Below, piece by piece: positions 9,293 through 17,822 of a DNA stretch of 64,000 nt. Under the pieces are notes generated by a model that was not told the DNA's origin, searched no databases, and saw nothing but the letters and a program-made list of their open reading frames with translations. The translations under genes were made by a program, and so were the position numbers. The DNA comes from Nevskia sp. (GTDB lineage Bacteria; Pseudomonadota; Gammaproteobacteria; Nevskiales; Nevskiaceae), in NCBI RefSeq assembly GCF_021732705.1, contig NZ_JAKFUM010000014.1, positions 19,882-83,881 of the forward strand, written 5' to 3'. Position 1 is the first letter of the stretch. Each line of letters begins with the position of its first letter.

Positions 9293-11008
9293 ATGGCCGC
9301 CACGAACTTTAAGACCGAGAACAATACATTCAGGAAGCTGATCGGAAATGGTCTGACGTACCGCATTCCTCGATTCCAGCGCGACTACAGCTGGACCAAC
9401 GAAGAATGGGAAGACCTATGGACGGACCTCTTGGGAACGCTCAAGGCGGACGGTGAGAGCGCTCACTACATGGGTTATCTCGTTTTGCAGTCTGCCGATG
9501 ACAAAACCTTTGACGTCATCGATGGCCAGCAACGGCTCACAACCATCAGCATCATCGTTCTAGCCGTGCTCAAGAACATCCAGCGGTTGATCGACGCCGG
9601 CAACGATGCAGACCAGAACAAGCGGCGCGTGGACCAGATTCGCCAGACCTATGTCGGCTATCTGGACCCAGTCACACTGGTCGCACGGCCAAAACTGACG
9701 CTCAACCGCAACAACAACAACTATTTCCAAACCTACCTCGTGCCGATGGGGCACCTTCCGCAGCGTGGCTTTCGTGCTTCCGAGCACCAGCTGCGCAAGG
9801 CTTTCGAGTGGTTCGATAGGCAGGTGGCGTCTTACCTGAAAGCCAGCACAGGCGACGAGGGCATGCGCTTGGCCAAGCTGATCGAAGACGTCAGTGACCG
9901 CTTGTTCTTCACGGTGATCACCGTCACAGATGAGCTGAACGCGTACAAGGTCTTCGAGACGCTCAACGCCCGAGGCGTGCGCCTCTCAGCGACCGACCTG
10001 CTCAAGAACTACCTGTTCTCCGTGCTCGACCGTGGTGGTGAGACCGACCACGAGCTACGAAATCTCGAGGATCGATGGGAGGCCATCGTCGGCCGGCTCC
10101 AGTCGGAGAACTTCCCGGACTTCCTGCGTGTGCACTGGAACAGTCGCCGCAGCTTTGCCCGTCAGGCTGACCTGTTCAAGACGATCCGGGCGCAGGTCAC
10201 CTCATCCGAGACAGTGTTCCAGTTGCTGCGCGACATGGAAGAAGACCTCGATACCTACCTGGCATTGTCCTCTCCCGAGGCGTCCGAGTGGCCACAGGAG
10301 GACAAGCAGCAGGCCGGCATCCTGAAAACATTCCGGGTGCGGCAACCGTTCCCACTGCTCTTGGCGGCGAAGCGAACGCTGGACGTTCCAGACTTCACTG
10401 GGCTCCTGCGTGCCGCGGTGGTGATCTCGATGCGCTTCAATGTCATTGGCTCGTCGAGCACGGCGGAGCAGGAGCGGAAGTACAACGAAGTTGCCGAGCG
10501 CGTGGCCAAGAAAGAGCTGAACAAGCTCGGCCCGGTGCTGCAGGCGTTGCGTACCGTCTATCCCGACGATGCCGCGTTCCGAATCGCCTTCGCCGAGAAG
10601 TCGATCAAGACTACGGATTCACGCAATAACCGTGTCGTGCGCTTCATCCTGTGCGCGCTCGAAAAGCACTTGTCTGGCCAGGCCCATGACTTTGCCAGCG
10701 ATGCCTTCAATATCGAGCACATCCTGCCGCAGAACGCGCCGGATGGCTGGGGTGGGTTCGGAAACGATGACGCCGACGCGCTCGTTTACCGGTTGGGCAA
10801 CATGACCTTGCTTCAATCGGGCGCGAATCGGGATCTGGGTACGGCGGAATACGACCAAAAGCGTGCCGTCTATCAGCAGAGCGGTTTCGCCATCACACAG
10901 AAGCTGGGCAACGAGAACGCGGAGTGGAAGCCGGACCGGATCGCCGCCGTGCAGAACTGGATGGCGACGCAAGCCACCGCTGTGTGGCGCATTGCGCAAC
11001 TGAGCTGA
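9293..11008 (+). CDS. DUF262 and DUF1524 (GmrSD-like) protein
   Basis: 571 residues; GGAG lies upstream of the ATG. The N-terminal DUF262 domain has IPRFQRDYSW (25-34) and DGQQRLTT (77-84), a ParB-like NTP-binding fold. The C-terminal DUF1524 domain has the His-Me-type nuclease motif FNIEHILPQN (about 472-481) and GNMTLLQSGANRDLG (about 502-516). This architecture matches GmrSD-type type IV restriction enzymes that attack modified phage DNA, fused in one chain. It sits between hsdM and hsdS with 14-bp and 7-bp gaps, so it is an integral part of the operon. A role as an independent nuclease against DNA escaping the type I enzyme is inferred, not shown. Confidence 0.85.
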   Translation: MAATNFKTENNTFRKLIGNGLTYRIPRFQRDYSWTNEEWEDLWTDLLGTLKADGESAHYMGYLVLQSADDKTFDVIDGQQRLTTISIIVLAVLKNIQRLIDAGNDADQNKRRVDQIRQTYVGYLDPVTLVARPKLTLNRNNNNYFQTYLVPMGHLPQRGFRASEHQLRKAFEWFDRQVASYLKASTGDEGMRLAKLIEDVSDRLFFTVITVTDELNAYKVFETLNARGVRLSATDLLKNYLFSVLDRGGETDHELRNLEDRWEAIVGRLQSENFPDFLRVHWNSRRSFARQADLFKTIRAQVTSSETVFQLLRDMEEDLDTYLALSSPEASEWPQEDKQQAGILKTFRVRQPFPLLLAAKRTLDVPDFTGLLRAAVVISMRFNVIGSSSTAEQERKYNEVAERVAKKELNKLGPVLQALRTVYPDDAAFRIAFAEKSIKTTDSRNNRVVRFILCALEKHLSGQAHDFASDAFNIEHILPQNAPDGWGGFGNDDADALVYRLGNMTLLQSGANRDLGTAEYDQKRAVYQQSGFAITQKLGNENAEWKPDRIAAVQNWMATQATAVWRIAQLS

Positions 11009-11015
11009 GGCGCGC

Positions 11016-12347
11016 ATGAGTCATTACAAGCCGTACCCGGCCTACAGGGATTCGGGCGTCGAGTGGGTTGGGCGGGTGCCGGATCACTGGGAGATCAAGC
11101 CCATTTGCCGATTGGCGTCATGCAACGACGACTCCCTGCCTGAAAATGTGCATCCCGATCAGGTGCTGCGGTACGTTGACATTTCGTCGGTCAATCACAC
11201 GGACGGCATCACTGACGTGGCGGAGATGCGTTTTGCGGACGCGCCTTCACGGGCCAGGCGCAAAGCCAAAGCTGGCGACGTAGTGATCTCCACGGTTCGG
11301 ACTTATCTCAAGGCTGTCGCGGCTGTCACCGAAACTCATGCGGACTGTACCTACTCGACCGGATTTGCGGTGCTACGCCCCCGGCTATCCGAGGTTGAGT
11401 CTCCATTCCTGAAATGGTTGGCGCTCAATGACCTTGTGATTCAAGCGATTGAGGCTCACTCAGAGGGATTGAGCTATCCAGCGATCAACGCGCCTGAGCT
11501 AGTCAAGCTCAAAGCTGTTGTCCCTCCTCGCACCGAACAAACCGCCATCAGCGCGGTCCTGGATCGTGAAACCGCCCGCATCGATGCGCTGATCACGAAG
11601 AAGACCCGCTTCATCGAACTGCTGAAGGAAAAGCGCCAGGCGCTCATTACCCACGCCGTCACCAAGGGTCTCGATCCGAACGTGAAGATGAAGGACTCCG
11701 GCGTTGAGTGGATTGGGGAGGTGCCGGAGCATTGGGAAATTTCCAAGCTCGCGTATACGACGCGAGAGGCCGGCGGTAAAACTCCCGACACCAAGAATCA
11801 AGCGTACTGGGACGGTAACGTCCCGTGGGTGTCACCCAAAGACATGAAGCAATCCGAGATTGTCGATGCCATTGACAAGATTTCGGACGCGGCTGTGTCG
11901 GACTGCGGGATGAAGCTATTTGAGCCCGGAACGATTTTGGCGGTGGTGCGAGGCATGATCCTCGCGCATTCATTTCCGGTGGCTGAACTTAAGGTCCCAG
12001 CCACAATCAATCAGGACATGAAGGCACTGGAGCCGGACAAGCGCATTAGGCCAAATTATCTGAGGCTGATACTGGAAACAGCAAAAGACTACGTTGTGTC
12101 AGTGCTCGTGGCGGAAGCGGCGCACGGAACGCGGGTTCTCAGGACAGATGTCTGGCGTCAATTGCCTGCACTCCTACCACCTGTCGACGAGCAAGATCTG
12201 ATTCTTGCCGAATTGGATCGAGTAATCACTATGTACGCAAAGCTCGTTCAGAAAGTTGAATGCAGTATCGCTCTCCTAAAAGAGCGCCGCTCCGCTCTCA
12301 TTACCGCCGCTGTCACCGGCCAGATCGACCTACGGGAGGCCGCATGA
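11016..12347 (+). CDS. hsdS: Type I restriction-modification specificity subunit
   Basis: 443 residues with two target-recognition domains, each opening with a near-identical block (DSGVEWVGRVPDHWE near residue 12 and DSGVEWIGEVPEHWE near 229). Each ends in a helical spacer (RFIELLKEKRQALITHAVTKG and CSIALLKERRSALITAAVTGQ). This half-repeat plan is typical of HsdS: each TRD reads one half of a bipartite site. The TRDs look more AT-rich than neighbouring genes, common for exchanged specificity domains. Its stop overlaps the hsdR start (ATGA). Confidence 0.95.
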   Translation: MSHYKPYPAYRDSGVEWVGRVPDHWEIKPICRLASCNDDSLPENVHPDQVLRYVDISSVNHTDGITDVAEMRFADAPSRARRKAKAGDVVISTVRTYLKAVAAVTETHADCTYSTGFAVLRPRLSEVESPFLKWLALNDLVIQAIEAHSEGLSYPAINAPELVKLKAVVPPRTEQTAISAVLDRETARIDALITKKTRFIELLKEKRQALITHAVTKGLDPNVKMKDSGVEWIGEVPEHWEISKLAYTTREAGGKTPDTKNQAYWDGNVPWVSPKDMKQSEIVDAIDKISDAAVSDCGMKLFEPGTILAVVRGMILAHSFPVAELKVPATINQDMKALEPDKRIRPNYLRLILETAKDYVVSVLVAEAAHGTRVLRTDVWRQLPALLPPVDEQDLILAELDRVITMYAKLVQKVECSIALLKERRSALITAAVTGQIDLREAA

Positions 12348-15300
12348 ACGGCGACACCGCGCACCAGGAAAAGCACTTCGAGGCTTATATCGTCAAACAG
12401 CTCCAGAAGCAGGGCTGGCTGATCGGCGACACGGCGCACTACGACACCGAACGTGCCCTGTATCCAGACGACCTCGTTGCCTGGCTAGAAGCCACCCAGG
12501 CCGACAAGTGGGCCAAGCTGTGCAAGGACTACCCGGCCGATCCGCGCGGTGCGCTGATGGACCGGCTGGCCAAGACGCTGGATAAGGATGGCACGGTGCA
12601 GGCTCTGCGCCGGGGATTCAGCATCGCCGGCTGCGGCCACATCGACCTGTCCGAAGCCGCGCCCGAGGACACGCGCAACGCCGAGGTACTGAAGCGCTAC
12701 GCCGCCAACATTCTGCGCGTGGTGCCGCAGCTCAAGTACCACCCGGCGCGCGAGCTGGCGATTGACCTGGCGTTCTTCATCAACGGTATCCCGGTCGCTA
12801 CGGTGGAGGTGAAGACCGACTTCACGCAGTCGGCTTCCGCCGCGGTGGACCAGTACAAGACCGACCGCCTGCCTCTGGACCCCAAGACCAAGCGCCGCGA
12901 GCCACTGCTGACGTTCAAGCGCGGGGCGGTGGTGCACTTCGCGATGTCGGATTCCGACATCCAGATGGCAACGAAGCTGGACGGCGAGAACACCTACTTC
13001 CTACCGTTCAATCAGGGCAACGCTGGTCACGCCGGCAACCCGCCACGCACCGATGGAGAGTATCCCGTGGCCTACTTCTGGCAGCAGGTCTGCCAGCGTG
13101 ATGCCTGGCTGCGGATCTTCCACAGCTTCGTCTACATCGAGAAGAAGGACGTGGTAGACCTCAAGGGCAACTGGTCCAAGAAGGAAACCCTGATTTTCCC
13201 GCGCTACCACCAGTGGTCAGCTGTCAACGCGATGATCGCGGATGCCAAGCTCAACGGAGCTGGCATGCAGTACCTCTGCGAGCACAGCGCCGGCTCGGGC
13301 AAGACCAGCACCATCGCCTGGACGGCGCATGACCTGATCCGGCTGCGCCGCGATGACGGGGAGGCGATCTTCAACAGCGTGATCATCGTCACCGACCGCA
13401 CGGTGCTGGATAGCCAGCTTCAGGATGCGGTGAAGCAGATTGACCACCAGTTCGGGGTGATCGCGGCCATTGATCGGCAGAAGACCTCGAAGTCGAAGAG
13501 CAAGCAGTTGGCGGAGGCACTGATTGCCGGTACGCCGATCATCGTGGTGACGATCCAGACCTTCCCCTACGCGATGGAAGCCATCGTCACGGATGCGGGC
13601 CTCAAGGACAAGAACTTCGCGATCATCATCGACGAGGCCCACGCCTCCCAGACCGGTACCAACGCCACCAAGCTGCAAGCCGCGCTGTCTCTCGGAAGCA
13701 AGGGCGATATGGCGAACATGAGCGTTGAAGAACTTCTGGAACAGCTCCAGAAGTCTCGCGTCCGGCCGAAGAACCTGAGCCACTTCGCGTTTACCGCCAC
13801 GCCCAAGCACTCGACGCTGATGTTGTTCGGGCGTACGAAAGACGGTGGCAAGGCGAGCAAGACCAACCTGCCGGCTTCGTTCCACAGGTACCCAATGCGG
13901 CAGGCGATCGAGGAGGAGTTCATCCTCGATGTGCTCAAGGGTTACACCCCTTACCAGACAGCCTTCAACCTGGCCAAGCAGTTGGAGGACAAGAAGCGTG
14001 TCGGTGGCAAGGCAGCCAAACAGGCGCTGGCGCAGTGGATGAGCCTGCACCCGACCAATGTCACGCAGAAGGTCCAGTTCATCATCGAGCACTTCAGCAA
14101 GAACGTCGCCGCCCTGCTCGATGGGAAGGCCAAGGCGATGGTCGTGACCAGCTCACGCGCTGCCGCCGTGCGCTACAAGAAGGGCTTTGACTCCTACATC
14201 GCCAAGCATCCCGAGCATGCCGGTATCCGATCGCTGGTCGCCTTCTCCGGCAAGCTCACGGGCAAACAGGTGGTGCACAACGACGACGAACGCCTAGCCG
14301 GCGACGTGTTCGTGGTGGACGAGGCGGACGAGTTCACTGAAGTGAACCTGAATCCGGACATTTCCGGGCAGGACCTGCGGATCGCCTTCGAGCGCCCCGA
14401 GTACCGGGTGATGCTGGTCGCCGACAAGTTCCAGACCGGCTTCGACCAGCCCAAGCTGGTGGCGATGTATCTCGACAAGAAGATCGCCAACGACGTGGAG
14501 ATCGTGCAGACGCTTTCACGCCTGAACCGCACCGCGCCTGGCAAGGATGAGACCTTTGTCATCGACTTCATCAACGCACCGGAGAATGTCCGACGGGCGT
14601 TCTCGATGTACGACGACGGTGCACTGATCGAGGAGGCCCAGGATCTGGATGTGGTCTACGACATCCAGAAGCTGCTTGATGCCCACGGCCTCTACGAGCC
14701 AGACGATCTGGAAGCGTTCAAGCAGGCTCGCTTCAAGACCTTGCGCGACATCACCCAGGCCCAGGAACCGCAGCACAAGGCGCTGTACGCGGCCACGGAG
14801 CGGCCGACGCGGCTCTACAACCAGAAGCTCAAGATGATGCGAGATGCCGTCGCCACCTGGGAATCTGCATACGAGAAGGCCCGTGCCAACCAGGATGCGG
14901 CCGGCATGAAGTCGGCGGATCACCAGCGCAAGGAGACTGCTGACCAGATTGCGGCTCTGATGGCCTTCAAGAGCGGGTTGGCTCGCTTCTGCCGCACGTA
15001 TGCCTACATTGCCCAGCTGATCGACTTCAGCGATCCGGGATTGGAAAACTTCGCCGCGTTCGCAAAGCTGCTTAGCAAGCGGCTCGAGGGCGTGCCGGCA
15101 GATCGCGTTGATCTCAAGGGGCTGGTGCTGTCGGGTTTTGACATCAAGGCGCGCACGGAGCCCACGGGCAACGATCAGGAAAAGCCCACGCTCAAGCCTG
15201 TTGGCCCTGGTGGCAGCGGCAAGGCAGATGAGCCGAACTACCTGAAGGAAATCATCGACCGCCTGAACCGGTTGTTTGGCGATGCGACACCGTTGCGCGA

Positions 15301-15571
15301 CCAGGCCACCTTCGTCAATCACATCGCCGCCATAGCGAAGGAAAGCGACGTGGTGATGGCCCAGGTCGAGAACAACAACCGAGAGCAGGCCCTCAAGGGC
15401 AATCTGCCCGGCGCGGTTCAGCAAGGCGTGGTTCGGGCTCTAACTTCACACCAGAAGCTGGCGACGCAGGTGCTGAAGGCCGATCGACAGGCGATGTCGG
15501 CGCTCACCGATCTCATCTACGAGCTGATCCGCGACAGGCGGATGATCGATTTGGATGACCTGAATGCTTGA
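12344..15571 (+). CDS. hsdR: Type I restriction endonuclease and translocase subunit
   Basis: 1,075 residues from the ATG overlapping the hsdS stop. The N-terminal nuclease domain carries a PD-(D/E)xK core (AIDLAFFINGIPVATVEVKT, about 139-158). The superfamily 2 motor follows with Walker A SAGSGKTS (about 315-322), DEAH (430-433), motif III FTATPK and a second RecA lobe (VADKFQTGFDQPKL). HsdR pumps DNA using ATP and cuts at collision sites. All catalytic motifs are intact, so restriction should be functional. Its last 8 nt overlap the transposase start. Confidence 0.95.
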   Translation: MNGDTAHQEKHFEAYIVKQLQKQGWLIGDTAHYDTERALYPDDLVAWLEATQADKWAKLCKDYPADPRGALMDRLAKTLDKDGTVQALRRGFSIAGCGHIDLSEAAPEDTRNAEVLKRYAANILRVVPQLKYHPARELAIDLAFFINGIPVATVEVKTDFTQSASAAVDQYKTDRLPLDPKTKRREPLLTFKRGAVVHFAMSDSDIQMATKLDGENTYFLPFNQGNAGHAGNPPRTDGEYPVAYFWQQVCQRDAWLRIFHSFVYIEKKDVVDLKGNWSKKETLIFPRYHQWSAVNAMIADAKLNGAGMQYLCEHSAGSGKTSTIAWTAHDLIRLRRDDGEAIFNSVIIVTDRTVLDSQLQDAVKQIDHQFGVIAAIDRQKTSKSKSKQLAEALIAGTPIIVVTIQTFPYAMEAIVTDAGLKDKNFAIIIDEAHASQTGTNATKLQAALSLGSKGDMANMSVEELLEQLQKSRVRPKNLSHFAFTATPKHSTLMLFGRTKDGGKASKTNLPASFHRYPMRQAIEEEFILDVLKGYTPYQTAFNLAKQLEDKKRVGGKAAKQALAQWMSLHPTNVTQKVQFIIEHFSKNVAALLDGKAKAMVVTSSRAAAVRYKKGFDSYIAKHPEHAGIRSLVAFSGKLTGKQVVHNDDERLAGDVFVVDEADEFTEVNLNPDISGQDLRIAFERPEYRVMLVADKFQTGFDQPKLVAMYLDKKIANDVEIVQTLSRLNRTAPGKDETFVIDFINAPENVRRAFSMYDDGALIEEAQDLDVVYDIQKLLDAHGLYEPDDLEAFKQARFKTLRDITQAQEPQHKALYAATERPTRLYNQKLKMMRDAVATWESAYEKARANQDAAGMKSADHQRKETADQIAALMAFKSGLARFCRTYAYIAQLIDFSDPGLENFAAFAKLLSKRLEGVPADRVDLKGLVLSGFDIKARTEPTGNDQEKPTLKPVGPGGSGKADEPNYLKEIIDRLNRLFGDATPLRDQATFVNHIAAIAKESDVVMAQVENNNREQALKGNLPGAVQQGVVRALTSHQKLATQVLKADRQAMSALTDLIYELIRDRRMIDLDDLNA

Positions 15572-16865
15572 TCTCCTGAACCTGCCGGGTGTCCGACCGG
15601 TGGACCTTCAGAGTTCGCAGGGGGTCATCACCATCGTCGCCGAAGTCCTCGAGACTTCTCTGCCGGCGTGCCCAGAATGCGGCAAGCCACTGTACCGGCA
15701 CGGCCACCGGAAGATCGCGTTTGCCGATACGCCGCAACAGATGCAGCCGGTGCGGCTGGAGATCGACCGACCTCGTTATCGTTGCGATGCCTGTCGCAAG
15801 ACGCTGACGCTGGATCTCCCCTTCCTGGACGAACGACGTCGAGCTACCCGCCGGTTGGTCGACGCGATCCGCGAACGCTGCCTCGGAACTACCTTCCGCG
15901 GCCTTGCCGAGCAGACGGGTCTCGCCGTCAATACCATCAAGAACATCGCCCAGGATCTGATCGAGGAGCTTGAGAAGACTGTTCGCTACGAGACGCCGGT
16001 AATCATGGGAATCGACGAGCTGAACTTGGCTGGCGGTTACCGCTGCATCATCACCAACCTTGCCACCAACAGCGTGTTCAACATGCTGGAGGAGCGGACG
16101 AAGGCGCATATGAAGCCGTTCTTCCGAGATCTGCCCGATCGGGAGAAGGTCGAGTGGGTTTGCACCGACATGTGGCGACCCTTTAAGGAGTCATACGGCC
16201 CCTACCTTCCCAATGCGCGGCTGGTAATCGACAAGTTCCACGTTGTGCGGATGGCCTCGGACGCTCTGGAAGAGGAGCGCAAGAAACACCAGGCGACGCT
16301 GGATCGTAATGAGCGGCTGAAGGTGAAGAAGTCAATCCGTTGGCTGACGCTGAAACGCCCTAGTTCGCTATCGCCGCAAGAGCAGGAAGCCCTGAAGCTC
16401 GTCCGGACGGGCATCCCCCTGCTGGCAGAAGCCTACGACTTCAAGGAGGCGTTCTACGGCATCTATGACGAGCCCGATAAGGTCTCTGCGATGCGTGCAT
16501 TCGAGGCTTGGGAGAACACCTTGCCGCAGGAACGATTCCCCAAGTTCCATGCGCTGGCCCGCACCGTCCACAACAACTACGAGGACATCTTCGCGTATTG
16601 GGATGCGCCGACCCGACTCACCAACGCCTACACCGAAGGGCTGAACGGCTTGGTCAAGGTCGCCAACCGCATGGGTCGCGGGTACAGCTACGAAATCATC
16701 CGAGCCAAGACCCTGTACGCCAAGCATGCTCGGAAGGTCGGAAGCATGCCGCGGCCGGGAGAGGGCATCACTTCAGTTCCAACCACTGCCCCTCAATCCC
16801 AGATCGAGTACGGCCCGCATATTCCAACCTTGATCGAGCTGTCCGATGCGGGGGACTTGGGTTGA
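15564..16865 (+). CDS. tnp: ISL3-family transposase
   Basis: 433 residues, full length. An N-terminal zinc ribbon (CPECG at 36-40, CDACR at 74-78) is followed by a helix-turn-helix and the ISL3 DDE domain. The likely catalytic acidic residues are D151 in GIDELN, D202 in VCTDMW and E358 in YTEGLNG. The ATG lies inside the hsdR 3' end (ATGCTTGA) without a good Shine-Dalgarno, suggesting translation coupled to hsdR. No frameshift or stop is seen, so the element may still be mobile. It ends 13 bp before the right inverted repeat. Confidence 0.93.
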   Translation: MLDLLNLPGVRPVDLQSSQGVITIVAEVLETSLPACPECGKPLYRHGHRKIAFADTPQQMQPVRLEIDRPRYRCDACRKTLTLDLPFLDERRRATRRLVDAIRERCLGTTFRGLAEQTGLAVNTIKNIAQDLIEELEKTVRYETPVIMGIDELNLAGGYRCIITNLATNSVFNMLEERTKAHMKPFFRDLPDREKVEWVCTDMWRPFKESYGPYLPNARLVIDKFHVVRMASDALEEERKKHQATLDRNERLKVKKSIRWLTLKRPSSLSPQEQEALKLVRTGIPLLAEAYDFKEAFYGIYDEPDKVSAMRAFEAWENTLPQERFPKFHALARTVHNNYEDIFAYWDAPTRLTNAYTEGLNGLVKVANRMGRGYSYEIIRAKTLYAKHARKVGSMPRPGEGITSVPTTAPQSQIEYGPHIPTLIELSDAGDLG

Positions 16866-16878
16866 TGAGCAACCCTCT

Positions 16879-16902
16879 TTCAACCACCTTTTGCAAATAG
16901 CC
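16879..16902 (-). repeat. Right terminal inverted repeat (24 bp)
   Basis: On the minus strand it begins GGCTATTTGCAAAAGG and ends TGGTTGAA, matching the left end at 20 of 24 positions. It begins 13 bp after the transposase stop. Confidence 0.85.
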
Positions 16903-16910
16903 AAAAAAAG
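16903..16910. repeat. Right 8-bp target-site duplication (AAAAAAAG)
   Basis: Identical to 7115-7122. It also supplies the U-tract and the base of the stem of the minus-strand terminator that follows. Confidence 0.75.
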
Positions 16911-16935
16911 CCGCTCCGGCAGCCCGAAGCGGCTT
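16903..16935 (-). terminator. Rho-independent terminator of the Tad operon
   Basis: On the minus strand an 8-bp stem (AAGCCGCT at 16928-16935 pairing with AGCGGCTT at 16908-16915) is followed by seven T. It lies 40 bp after the stop of the DUF3613 gene. The transposon inserted at its T-run and the target duplication restored it. Confidence 0.85.
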
Positions 16936-16975
16936 CGTGTGACGGCCCGGAATCGAGGCCGCCGTCGGGTTCGCC

Positions 16976-17755
16976 CTACCGGCCGCCGTCGGAGGTGAAG
17001 CTTTCGCGCTCGAACTTCTCCGGAATCGGATGCGCGAAGCTCTTCAGATAGCGCTCATAGGTGTTCTTGGCAGCTTCGCCCGGCAACGGACGCGGCTCGC
17101 TGGACGCGGCAGCACCGCTGGTCTGCAGCGACGTCCACGCGCGCGTGCTCGCACCGAAACCCGTCGCCGGTGCCGCGGCGACCGGAACAGGCGCGTACGA
17201 CGGCGGCGGGGTCACGGCGGTTTCGGTTGGCGACGACAGTGCAGTTGCCACGCTGGCACTCGGCGCCGGCTCGTACGCGGGAGCCGGGGTGGGCTCCGGC
17301 GCTGGCTCCGGCAGTGCGGCTGGCGCCGGGCTTTCGACAATCGCGGGCGCCGCGGCGGTTTCGACCGGGGCCGGCGTCAGGGCCGGTTCAGAAGCGGCTG
17401 GCGCAGCGCGGGGCGCTTCGATCTCGGCCGGGATCGCGACCGACTCGACCGGCGCGGCGGCGGGCGCGGCAGGCGCCGGCTCGGAGACCGGTTCGGCCGC
17501 TGCCACCGGCGTCGGTGCCTCGGCCGGCACTTCGGCAGGAACTTCCGAAGTCGCATTCGGGCCGGGCAGGTAGACGACCGGCGCCGGAATCCGGTTCGGC
17601 TTGGCGGCCGGCTCTCCAGACGCCGAACCGGCCGGGATCGCGACCTTCTCGGGTTCACTCTGGGCCTGCACGGCGCCAGCCGTAAATGCCAGGCCAACGG
17701 CCAGGGTCAGTGACAAGCCCAGCGCCGCAGGGGCGGGATTGATCATTGCGCGCAT
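16976..17755 (-). CDS. DUF3613-type secreted protein of the Tad locus with long Pro/Ala-rich linker
   Basis: 259 residues from the ATG at 17755 (upstream GGAGAAGG). A signal peptide (ALGLSLTLAVGLAFTAGAVQ, cleavage near QAQ) precedes about 160 residues of Ala/Pro/Glu-rich low complexity. A compact C-terminus follows with SLQTSGAAAS, YERYLKSFAHPIPEKF. That C-terminal pattern resembles the DUF3613 proteins found at the end of tad clusters in beta- and gammaproteobacteria; this rests on motif memory only. Function unknown; its place as the last operon gene suggests an accessory envelope role in pilus assembly. Confidence 0.7.
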   Translation of the reverse strand: MRAMINPAPAALGLSLTLAVGLAFTAGAVQAQSEPEKVAIPAGSASGEPAAKPNRIPAPVVYLPGPNATSEVPAEVPAEAPTPVAAAEPVSEPAPAAPAAAPVESVAIPAEIEAPRAAPAASEPALTPAPVETAAAPAIVESPAPAALPEPAPEPTPAPAYEPAPSASVATALSSPTETAVTPPPSYAPVPVAAAPATGFGASTRAWTSLQTSGAAASSEPRPLPGEAAKNTYERYLKSFAHPIPEKFERESFTSDGGR

Positions 17756-17822
17756 CGTCCTTCTCCAGTGTCGACACGGCGCTCGGTCCATGTCGGAGTG
17801 TGCGGTCCTGCCTGTTCGCCGC

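Larger units (their letters stand above)
7123..16902. mobile_element. ISL3-family transposon (9,780 bp) carrying a type I restriction-modification operon
   Basis: The element is bounded by 24-bp imperfect inverted repeats (20 of 24 identical; both begin GGCTA and contain TGCAAAA and TGGTTGAA) and flanked by AAAAAAAG on both sides. Inside, all on the plus strand, are hsdM, a DUF262/DUF1524 gene, hsdS, hsdR and an ISL3 transposase as the last gene. No second left-end motif is seen just upstream of the transposase, so a simple IS beside an unrelated operon does not explain the ends. ISL3 elements with passenger genes are known (for example ISPpu12); a full type I system as cargo is, to my knowledge, not standard. 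The target was the U-tract of the terminator at 16903-16935. Confidence 0.82.

Noticed and set aside
7123..16902. Prophage or integrative conjugative element as the RM carrier
   Set aside because: No integrase, tRNA attachment site, phage or conjugation genes are present; the ends and duplication fit an ISL3 transposon.
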